This document shows, piece by piece, positions 1 through 5,828 of a DNA stretch of 9,041 nt. The notes under the pieces are model-generated. The model saw only the letters and a list, made by a program, of their open reading frames with translations, did not search any database and was not told the DNA's origin. Each line of letters starts with the position of its first letter. Within the stretch, counting starts at the first letter, position 1. Source of the stretch: an uncultured Leucothrix sp. (lineage in GTDB: Bacteria; Pseudomonadota; Gammaproteobacteria; Thiotrichales; Thiotrichaceae). A program made the position numbers and the translations under genes. Where the stretch lies: NCBI GenBank assembly GCA_937923375.1, contig CALAJG010000196.1, positions 1 to 9,041 on the forward strand, written 5' to 3'.

Positions 1-818
1 GCCACACTGTCCCCTATATTTTTGAGGTCTTAGCGCAGTATGGTTTAACGGCTAATGCTGTCCGTTACGTCATTCCTACCCATGTACACCTTGATCATGC
101 GGGTGGTGTCGGCTTACTTATGCAGAACTGCCCTAGTGCTGAACTCATTGTTCACCCCTATGGTACACGTCACATGATTAACCCAGATAAATTATCGGCT
201 GGCGCTCGGTCGGTATATGGTGACGAAGCGTTTGAACGCCTTTATGGTAAATTGATTCCGGTTGAAGCCAACCGGGTAACCGAAGCCCCAGATAATTTTG
301 AGCTCAAGTTTGGTAACCGCACGCTGCGCTTTTACGACACGCCCGGTCACGCTAAACATCATTTTTGTGTCCATGATGATATAAGCGATACTATTTTTTC
401 TGGTGACACCTTTGGAATTGCCTACCCACAAACCCACATAGGTGATGAGCCTCTGATATTTGTCACGACTACTCCCGTTCAGTTTGACCCTATCGCACTG
501 CACAGCAGCATTGAGCGCTTGTTAGCCATAAACCCAAGAGCATTTAACCTGACGCATTATGGTCAGGTCAAACCTTCAGGATCTGTTGCCCGACAGCTGA
601 CAAAAAGCATTGATGCCTTTGTCAAAATAGCCACTGATTCACGGGAAGTAATAGGTGATCGTGTCCAGGTTATTGATCAAAAAATACAGCAGTATTTATT
701 AGCTCAATATCATGAACTGGGTGGTACTGAATCAGATGATTTTTGCCGTGGCGTTATAGGCATGGATAGCAAGTTAAATGCACAGGGTTTAGACTTTTGG
801 CTATCAAAACAGCAATAA
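1..818 (+). CDS. MBL-fold metallo-hydrolase, 5'-truncated by window edge
   Basis: C-terminal part of a metallo-beta-lactamase-fold hydrolase. The frame is open from base 3 and reads through into HVHLDHAGG (bases 81-107), the HxHxDH zinc-binding motif. The first in-frame ATG at 120 lies after this motif, so the true start is upstream of the window. Further metal-site elements follow: a TPGHAKHH segment (third-ligand His), SGDTFG (bridging Asp) and LTHYG near the C-terminal third (last His). Together these give a complete dinuclear metal site. The family is very broad (glyoxalase II, lactonases, beta-lactamases), and nothing here identifies the substrate. No signal peptide can be judged because the N-terminus is missing. 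The last third is a helical region without a recognised domain. The gene ends in TAA with no GC-rich terminator after it. Confidence 0.93.
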   Translation, partial: HTVPYIFEVLAQYGLTANAVRYVIPTHVHLDHAGGVGLLMQNCPSAELIVHPYGTRHMINPDKLSAGARSVYGDEAFERLYGKLIPVEANRVTEAPDNFELKFGNRTLRFYDTPGHAKHHFCVHDDISDTIFSGDTFGIAYPQTHIGDEPLIFVTTTPVQFDPIALHSSIERLLAINPRAFNLTHYGQVKPSGSVARQLTKSIDAFVKIATDSREVIGDRVQVIDQKIQQYLLAQYHELGGTESDDFCRGVIGMDSKLNAQGLDFWLSKQQ

Positions 819-989
819 AATCATCAGGTTAGTATAATATATAAACAACTAATGATTAATTATCAATAAATCGTATTAATTTTATCCAGTGACGAACCTT
901 ATCTCAAGGAAAGCCGTCTTACCGTCTGAGAGCACAGGAAGGTGCTCGTTTATTCGATAAGAAAGCTACCTATAAATGGAGATAATAAG
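819..989 (+). promoter_or_regulatory. AT-rich promoter region and structured leader of the 990 gene
   Basis: Bases 819-890 are strongly AT-rich. They contain TATAAT at 833-838 with no good -35, and a weak alternative pair, TTATCA at 860-865 and TATCCA at 883-888 with 17-bp spacing. Bases 895-989 look like an mRNA leader with three GGA-bearing sites: AAGGA at 906-910, AGGA in the hairpin loop at 936-939, and GGAGA at 978-982, which is the Shine-Dalgarno seven bases before ATG 990. The promoter assignment is uncertain. Confidence 0.35.
930..947 (+). promoter_or_regulatory. CsrA/RsmA-like leader hairpin
   Basis: GAGCAC (930-935) and GTGCTC (942-947) form a perfect 6-bp stem around the hexaloop AGGAAG. 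A GGA in a hexanucleotide loop closed by C-G is the known preferred context for CsrA/RsmA binding. Two more GGA sites lie in the same leader, one of them being the Shine-Dalgarno at 978-982. Regulation by CsrA is inferred from this arrangement only. Confidence 0.4.
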
Positions 990-1829
990 ATGCTTAGACC
1001 CCTCACTTTATTGAGTGTCAGCGCCGCTACGTTATTGGCGACTACTACCCAAGTTTACAGTCACGTTCTTTGTGCACCAAACAACCCCCAGGTGAACATC
1101 GGACATTCGCACAATCAAGCCTATACCGTGCCAAGAATTCAACCTATTGCAACACATAGCGTGCAAAGAAGGGTACAAAGACCTGTCAATTACCAGCAGA
1201 ACCAGCAACACTTGCAGGCTCAACGGGCGCGACAGCAACAAGCCTTAGCCAATCAACAGCGAATTAATCAGCAGAGGCGGGCACAGGCCCAACGAATTCA
1301 GCAACAGGTTGCTGCCCGTAAAGCACAACAAATCCGCCAGCAACAAGCAGCGGCTCAACAAGCCAGAGCAGCAAGACAACAGGCAGCATTACAAGCCTCA
1401 AGAAATCGAGCAGCTGTACAGCAGCCGGTCTATCGACAGCCCGTTCAACAACCACAGAGAGTGGTTTATCGCCAACCCGCGCCTCAAGTGGTTTACCAAC
1501 AACCGGTACAACAGGTTGTATATCGTCAACCAGCTCCTCGGGTTACTTATATCCAAGCGCCCGCTCCGGTCTATGTGGCGCCAGTAACACGCTATATACC
1601 AGCTCGCACTTCAGTTTCATTCCAGATAAACACTGGTCGACGTTATCAACACCATCATGCTCGCCGCCATATTAGACGCGTGAATCGTCCCCGACAAGTT
1701 GTGCGCTATCCTAAGCGTCCAAGACATTATAATGTGAGAGCCAACGCACAACGTCACCATTGGAAAAACAAAAGGCACCAGAACAGACAATGGAGAAACC
1801 ACGGGAAACATCAAAACTGGCATAAATAA
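990..1829 (+). CDS. Secreted Gln/Arg/His-rich low-complexity protein
   Basis: A 279-residue exported protein of unknown function. ATG 990 is preferred over the upstream GTG at 942. It has GGAGA at 978-982 with 7-base spacing, and the protein then begins with a classic signal peptide (residues 1 to about 24, ending near VYS|H). After a short neutral stretch come three compositional zones. Residues 66-140 are Gln/Ala/Arg-rich and probably helical or coiled. Residues 144-200 hold degenerate Pro/Gln repeats of the type VVYRQPAP. Residues 216-279 are very rich in Arg, His, Lys, Asn and Trp. The mature protein is strongly basic, so binding to envelope polyanions, nucleic acid or metal ions is possible but unproven. 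One Cys (residue 28) follows the predicted cleavage site, without a proper lipobox. A hairpin leader precedes the gene and a strong terminator follows, so it appears monocistronic. Confidence 0.85.
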   Translation: MLRPLTLLSVSAATLLATTTQVYSHVLCAPNNPQVNIGHSHNQAYTVPRIQPIATHSVQRRVQRPVNYQQNQQHLQAQRARQQQALANQQRINQQRRAQAQRIQQQVAARKAQQIRQQQAAAQQARAARQQAALQASRNRAAVQQPVYRQPVQQPQRVVYRQPAPQVVYQQPVQQVVYRQPAPRVTYIQAPAPVYVAPVTRYIPARTSVSFQINTGRRYQHHHARRHIRRVNRPRQVVRYPKRPRHYNVRANAQRHHWKNKRHQNRQWRNHGKHQNWHK

Positions 1830-1857
1830 TCAGTTCGCTTTAACGTAGTTACCGTAC

Positions 1858-1891
1858 AAACGGCACTGGGAGTCTTCCAGTGCCGTTTTTA
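1858..1891 (+). terminator. Rho-independent terminator after the 990-1829 gene
   Basis: AACGGCACTGG (1859-1869) pairs perfectly with CCAGTGCCGTT (1877-1887) around a 7-base loop, and the stem runs into a T tract at 1886-1890. It lies about 30 bases past the TAA at 1829, giving a textbook intrinsic terminator on the plus strand. On the minus strand the flanking T tract is short, so bidirectional action would be weaker. Confidence 0.93.
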
Positions 1892-2023
1892 TTCTGCAGG
1901 AAAATTTTGATTATATTTTGAACTTTCTATCCAACCAAGATTACTAATGAACATCCTTGGCCGGAAACCTTATGTTCTATTACTTGTCTTATATGAACAT
2001 GAACCAAGATTTGGAAGTTCAAA

Positions 2024-2431
2024 ATGCATAATAATAAAAGTATCTCAACACGCGCTATTCTTAGTTTCTCATTGGCCGTTTTGTTTTTTGGCACAATCAA
2101 CTCATCGCAAGCTTCGTCTGCCCCACACCATGTGGTTTCAGCTCGGCATGTAAACGCAATCCAAACTAAGCAGGCAAAATCTATTGAAGCCGGTGTACGT
2201 CTCGGTCGTTTGACACCAAAAGAAGCTCGGAAACTGCGTGAAGAGCAGCATGAGATAATCAGTATAGAACGCGACATGCGTAAAGACGGTTCTCTTAATG
2301 GGACTGAGTTAAGCAAGCTGTTTAAGAAGTTGCAATACGCACAAGATCATATAAATAAGTTGCTACGTAATAACATCAGCACCCACAGAAAACCTGAAGT
2401 ACATAATGTAATCAATACTGAAGAAAATTAA
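2024..2431 (+). CDS. Small exported helical protein (unknown function)
   Basis: A 135-residue protein with a signal peptide (residues 1-30, hydrophobic core AILSFSLAVLFFGTI, cleavage near SQA|SS). ATG 2024 has GGAAG at 2013-2017 with 6-base spacing. The mature part holds two similar helical segments. One is around GVRLGRLTPKEARKLREEQ (57-75). The other is around KDGSLNGTELSKLFKKLQ (87-104), where the DG-x-L-x-x-x-E pattern recalls the EF-hand-like or TerB-like turns seen in many small periplasmic proteins of proteobacteria. These typically read as GxLTPxEAxxLxxxQ followed by ADGxVTxxE. The resemblance is by motif memory, with no assigned function. The C-terminal 20 residues are polar. The TAA overlaps the stop codon of the convergent gene. 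Confidence 0.82.
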   Translation: MHNNKSISTRAILSFSLAVLFFGTINSSQASSAPHHVVSARHVNAIQTKQAKSIEAGVRLGRLTPKEARKLREEQHEIISIERDMRKDGSLNGTELSKLFKKLQYAQDHINKLLRNNISTHRKPEVHNVINTEEN

Positions 2432-3021
2432 GTCTTCGGCTTAGCGTTATCCGCTGCTTCAGCGTCTTTGGATTCTGGCTTGGCTAAGCTTTCAGAGATA
2501 GCCATAAAACCAGCTCTGGCACATTCGTCATCCTTAGCACCTGTCGCAGCGCCGCTGACGCCAATCGCACCATAAACAATCCCATCTACTTCTATTAACA
2601 CACCGCCAGCGGACATTAGCACGCCTTCACTTCTACCAGTCGCTGTGTCGGACAAATCTGCTAGCTGCGTGGTATCTTTTAAAAAGTTAGCGGCCGTAAA
2701 TGCTTTGCGTTGACTCAGCGTCGCCGAGATAGGACTAGCGTTAGTATCTCGAAGCAAGACTTGTATCAAGCCACTGCTATCAACCACTGCCGCGCTGACA
2801 TTCAGGTTCAGCTTTCTACAGGTGGTAACACTGACCTCAGCAGCTTGCAAGGCCGAGGCTAAACTTAGTTTATGCTGAACAATGCTATTAGCCAGTCCAT
2901 TATCTTCTGCAGCGCCAGTACTTAAGCATAGTAATGCGGATAGACTTAATCCTATTACAAGCACTCGTTTATTATTGATTAGCATTGTTGCTTTCGTCCC
3001 TGATGATTTGATTGGATTCAT
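2428..3021 (-). CDS. Exported GlcG/HbpS-family (DUF336) heme-binding-like protein
   Basis: A 197-residue protein of the GlcG/HbpS family (haem-degrading domain, PF03928). Recognised features are AAVVDSSGLIQVLLRD (77-92), the SQRKAFTAANF helix (103-113), and the C-terminal core SAGGVLIEVDGIVYGAIGVS (137-156) followed by DDECARAG. A hydrophobic segment at about 19-37 ending TGAAED indicates Sec export, so the protein probably acts in the periplasm. The C-terminus is a charged, low-complexity tail. The start shown directly abuts the TGA of the upstream ankyrin gene (TGA|ATG), implying translational coupling. Met13 is an alternative that would give a shorter, more usual signal-peptide n-region. 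Characterised members bind or degrade heme, or accompany glycolate and glycerol metabolism. Which applies here is not visible. Confidence 0.88.
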   Translation of the reverse strand: MNPIKSSGTKATMLINNKRVLVIGLSLSALLCLSTGAAEDNGLANSIVQHKLSLASALQAAEVSVTTCRKLNLNVSAAVVDSSGLIQVLLRDTNASPISATLSQRKAFTAANFLKDTTQLADLSDTATGRSEGVLMSAGGVLIEVDGIVYGAIGVSGAATGAKDDECARAGFMAISESLAKPESKDAEAADNAKPKT

Positions 3022-4017
3022 TCACGATCCGGATAAACATTGCGCCGTTGTTTTTGCTGACATCCGGCTCAATGAATTGATAATACGGCTATTATTAGCT
3101 AACACAGCCGCATCCATAGGCAGTAGGTCGCCTGTGTACTGGGATTTCCTGACGTCATTACAATCGAGGCCATTTAATCCTTTGTTTTGGTTTGCGCCGT
3201 ACTTTAAAAGAACATCTACCATACGTGAGTTATTATGATAGATAGCAATCATTAGTGGTGGCACCGACTCGTAAAGATTCGGGTCAGCCTTATATTTTAA
3301 TAATAGTTGAACAGCTTGAAGATCATTATTCATAGCGGCCATCGTTATAGGAAAATTATTATCAGAAAAATCTTCCCCGCCATGATTAGGCCTCGCCCCG
3401 CTTCGTAAAAGATACTCCAACAAACGATAATTAACCAGAGGTGCATTGTTAAGTAACTTTACCAATGGATTAGGTCCACCGTTCGCCGTTAAATTAGGAT
3501 TGGCCGATTTTTCCTCTATTAGATAGCGCACTACTTGAGGCGCTTGGTTGCTAATGGCCCAATAGAGTAATCCGCCATCGATAAGATGCCATTCAAAATT
3601 TAAGTCAACGCCTTGAGACTCAAACAGTCTTAGGCTACTGATATCATCAACGGCGACAGCCTTTATTAGTTGGCCAAATAGTTGATTTTGAATATCAAAT
3701 CCAAGTTCTGACCATTCAAGGTCTCTTTGCATCACACGACCACATTGTTCTAGCAACTGATGACGAATTGTCGTTTTATTTTCAACTAGAGATGTTTTAT
3801 TTTTCAAACACCAGCTCTGGTGTTCCCTTAAGCTGGGGCTCCAATGCTTACCTTTGAAACCGCAGTTGGACTTAATATTCTTGATCTGATCCAGAACACT
3901 ATTCTGTGAGTAAGCAGAGCATTTCGATATTTTATTACCCCAGGCACTCGAATTCAGGGCTAAGAGAATTAAACCAAGCCCAAGATAGTTGATTGTAGAA
4001 AAATTGATTTTCCTCAT
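3022..4017 (-). CDS. Exported ankyrin-repeat protein
   Basis: A 331-residue protein. Residues 1-27 form a signal peptide (hydrophobic YLGLGLILLALNSSAWG, cleavage near AWG|N). The N-terminal 110 residues carry four Cys (33, 52, 70, 92), and two more lie at 286 and 327. This is compatible with disulfides in an oxidising periplasm. From about residue 114 to 320 there are five to six ankyrin repeats, shown by patterns such as QVVRYLIEEKSANPNL, LLEYLLRSGARPN, AVQLLLKYKADPNL and MVDVLLKYGANQN. Ankyrin repeats mediate protein-protein contacts. It is the first gene of a two-gene unit with the HbpS-like protein and may hand over or scaffold a partner. Its Shine-Dalgarno is poor, with AAGGG almost touching the ATG, but no better in-frame start was found. 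Confidence 0.9.
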   Translation of the reverse strand: MRKINFSTINYLGLGLILLALNSSAWGNKISKCSAYSQNSVLDQIKNIKSNCGFKGKHWSPSLREHQSWCLKNKTSLVENKTTIRHQLLEQCGRVMQRDLEWSELGFDIQNQLFGQLIKAVAVDDISSLRLFESQGVDLNFEWHLIDGGLLYWAISNQAPQVVRYLIEEKSANPNLTANGGPNPLVKLLNNAPLVNYRLLEYLLRSGARPNHGGEDFSDNNFPITMAAMNNDLQAVQLLLKYKADPNLYESVPPLMIAIYHNNSRMVDVLLKYGANQNKGLNGLDCNDVRKSQYTGDLLPMDAAVLANNSRIINSLSRMSAKTTAQCLSGS

Positions 4018-4266
4018 CCCTTGCCATATGTTACTTTCAGTGATTAAGGAATATGCTAAACAGTATCTGCCTATCAGTCCAAGGATTTATCTAGCCAGAC
4101 TACAATTTGTCATAATTTTGAACTATATTAATAAATCAAAACTAAGCATAAATAATTGCAATGCTAATATTCAGTAAACAAGATGCAAAAAGCCGACTTT
4201 GTCGTTACAATGAGCAATCAAACAAACCATAAGATTGCTACCCCTCTTTTGTCAGGATCAACGATA
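4018..4266. promoter_or_regulatory. Divergent intergenic promoter region
   Basis: About 250 AT-rich bases separate the divergent starts at 4017 (minus) and 4267 (plus), so both promoters should lie here. TTGTCA near 4108-4113 is the best -35-like hexamer on the plus strand, with only a loose AT-rich -10 after it. On the minus strand nothing clearly better than background was seen. No tRNA or strong hairpin is visible. The in-frame ATG at 4183 is treated as non-initiating because the signal peptide begins at 4267. Confidence 0.4.
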
Positions 4267-4770
4267 ATGAAATATTTATATGCTACGGCATTTATTTTTA
4301 TATCTTTTCATCTATCGGCAACTCCTAGTAATAATCACCTGAATGATTTTGTCAGCCTTTTTGATCGTTATTGTTATTCGTTTAAAGACGCACCAAAAAA
4401 GACTGTTTCTTATCTAGAAGAGATGGGGCACACAGTTAATCCAGATTACGATGCCTATGAAATTCTTATTGATGGAATTGATTACGCGATTACCCCACAG
4501 GCCAGCGATTGTACAACGGATGTGTTACTTAAACACAAGACGGGAACTTTATTCACACTTGAGCAAGTTGATAACTATTTGACGGAAAAATTTAAGTTAT
4601 CATTGGTCAGCAGCCGAAGTTTTCAGGATGTGGCGCTGAATAATCAAAACACCATGATTCAACAAAGGGATTACCGGGATACCGCTGGGCATCGCTATCG
4701 ATTACTTTATCCAAGTGATAATCAGGATAGCTATTACATGACTTTCACTATTGAGTGGTTAGGCGCCTGA
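4267..4770 (+). CDS. Exported protein of unknown function
   Basis: A 167-residue protein not recognised as any family. ATG 4267 is chosen over the in-frame ATG at 4183. It has AGGA at 4254-4257 with 9-base spacing, and it places a clean signal peptide at the N-terminus (MKYLYATAFIFISFHLSA, cleavage near residue 18). The mature domain is about 150 residues of mixed alpha/beta character. It has two Cys (36 and 82) that could form a disulfide and several aromatic residues near the C-terminus (YYMTFTIEW). No transmembrane segment or catalytic motif is apparent. It stands alone between a divergent ankyrin/HbpS unit and a convergent lysozyme gene whose stop is only nine bases away. No terminator hairpin lies in that gap. 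Confidence 0.78.
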   Translation: MKYLYATAFIFISFHLSATPSNNHLNDFVSLFDRYCYSFKDAPKKTVSYLEEMGHTVNPDYDAYEILIDGIDYAITPQASDCTTDVLLKHKTGTLFTLEQVDNYLTEKFKLSLVSSRSFQDVALNNQNTMIQQRDYRDTAGHRYRLLYPSDNQDSYYMTFTIEWLGA

Positions 4771-4779
4771 ATCCTTGGG

Positions 4780-5640
4780 CTAACGCAGACTGGTGTTGGT
4801 AAACCAACGACGAAGCGCTGCAATACCGGCTAAGCCACCAACTACGATGCCGCTTTCAATTTTGGTTTGCCATTCAACCGGAATATCTAAGCCGTACTTA
4901 CTACCCAGGTACGCCACCGCGGTCGCGATAGCCATACCAATGACTTTACTCTGATAAGCTGGCTTCTCAGTCGTTTTTGGTTTTTTGCTAGATGCTGATT
5001 TTCTATTAGACTTAGACTTACTACGTCTGGATTTTTTTTCGCTAGTGCGCGCACGTTCGGTTTGTCCATCTGTCCCACAAGACTCCCACATCGAACACTC
5101 AATCTCTCTTCGGTTGGCTAAGCCATCACTAACTCTTTTTTTGCCTTCGACAGTGATGATATTCCACTTTCGAATCTCATCGGGAACAGCTGAGTAGTCA
5201 CCGCTGTTTAATTTCTTGAGTAAGGTACTATTCTTAAATGCGCCATTTCCTACATTAAAAACGAAATGTACCAACGCATCAAACTGACTTTGCTCTAAAG
5301 GCACCCGGACCAATCGGTTAACTACTTCTTCACGTGAAATAAGATCGTCTTGTAACAAACGTTTAATATTCTTTTGACTAATACGATTATTTCTCAGGTC
5401 AATTACAGTGCCATCTGACAGCTCAATCTTCCCACTGGCAACTTCTGATTTAGTCAGACAATGTCCAACACCAATGGTGGGAAGACCTGCCTGATCGATA
5501 TATACCTCACTTTCAGAACCTTCTGAATCCATGAGGGTACGAATCCCATCTTTTGAGATTTTCATGTTTGTAGTAGCCACAGCTGAACGCCCTTGCTTGT
5601 CACCAAGCAAATAAGTCGTTTTAACACTGGAATCGTTCAT
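4780..5640 (-). CDS. GH24 lysozyme (phage-type endolysin) with C-terminal membrane extension
   Basis: A 286-residue protein. Residues about 27-190 are a T4-type lysozyme (GH24 muramidase), which cleaves the MurNAc-GlcNAc bond of peptidoglycan. Catalytic residues E40, D49 and T55 have the T4 spacing (E11, D20, T26), within SEG...YIDQAGLPTIGVGH. Downstream family blocks are present: LVHFVFNVGNGAF, KWN, and SDGLANRREIECSMW. There is no N-terminal signal peptide. Past the usual end comes a Lys/Ser/Arg-rich linker (about 195-223). It is followed by two moderately hydrophobic segments, 233-247 and 263-279 (the latter Gly/Ala-rich, SGIVVGGLAGIAAL then RRWF), resembling small phage holin-like hairpins. 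A muramidase fused to a membrane segment is unusual. It starts three bases after the stop of a 31-codon membrane ORF, suggesting coupled translation. The Shine-Dalgarno is weak (AAAGA). Confidence 0.9.
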   Translation of the reverse strand: MNDSSVKTTYLLGDKQGRSAVATTNMKISKDGIRTLMDSEGSESEVYIDQAGLPTIGVGHCLTKSEVASGKIELSDGTVIDLRNNRISQKNIKRLLQDDLISREEVVNRLVRVPLEQSQFDALVHFVFNVGNGAFKNSTLLKKLNSGDYSAVPDEIRKWNIITVEGKKRVSDGLANRREIECSMWESCGTDGQTERARTSEKKSRRSKSKSNRKSASSKKPKTTEKPAYQSKVIGMAIATAVAYLGSKYGLDIPVEWQTKIESGIVVGGLAGIAALRRWFTNTSLR

Positions 5641-5643
5641 TGA

Positions 5644-5739
5644 TCAATCTTTGAAATTATCTTCGTAAGATCGTGCGACCTGAATTAACGCAGCTATTAG
5701 AAAACCCAAAAAAATAACAATGCAAATAATTGCAATCAT
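5644..5739 (-). CDS. 31-residue single-span membrane peptide (holin-like candidate)
   Basis: A short ORF with a hydrophobic span from residue 2 to 19 (IAIICIVIFLGFLIAALI) followed by a charged tail (QVARSYEDNFKD). The start is well supported: AGGGG sits five bases before the ATG. The stop TGA is followed by three bases and then the ATG of the lysozyme gene, so the two should be translated together. One short membrane span next to an endolysin with no signal peptide fits a pinholin, a small holin or another lysis accessory. An alternative is a generic small membrane regulator. It is too short for sequence families to be decisive. Coding status rests on the good Shine-Dalgarno, clean hydrophobic pattern and tight spacing. 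Confidence 0.62.
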   Translation of the reverse strand: MIAIICIVIFLGFLIAALIQVARSYEDNFKD

Positions 5740-5752
5740 GGCAGCCCCTGCC
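5740..5752 (-). promoter_or_regulatory. Hairpin overlapping the Shine-Dalgarno of the 31-residue ORF
   Basis: In the coding orientation GGCAG and CTGCC form a 5-bp GC-rich stem around a GGG loop, ending directly at the ATG. The Shine-Dalgarno AGGGG straddles the stem and loop, so folding would partly mask it. A second, weaker inverted repeat (GGATTA at 5756-5761 with TAATCC at 5776-5781) lies just upstream. Translational control is inferred. Confidence 0.35.
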
Positions 5753-5828
5753 TGAGGATTACGACTTCATGGCAATAATCCTTAAACATTCAGACACGCT
5801 ATTAGCTAAGTGGTTGCAAGATTTTGAA

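Noticed and set aside
1933..2011. 10-bp direct repeat AACCAAGATT (1933-1942 and 2002-2011) upstream of the 2024 gene
   Set aside because: Only two short copies, 69 bp apart, with no clear operator symmetry; could occur by chance in this AT-rich spacer.
4887..5102. 71-codon minus-strand ORF nested in the lysozyme gene, considered as an embedded Rz1/spanin-type gene
   Set aside because: No signal peptide, lipobox or membrane span, and no ribosome site; it is a frame shadow of the Lys/Ser-rich linker.
5736..5789. 17-codon minus-strand ORF overlapping the 31-residue gene by ATGA
   Set aside because: No Shine-Dalgarno and no recognisable content; the overlap is probably chance.
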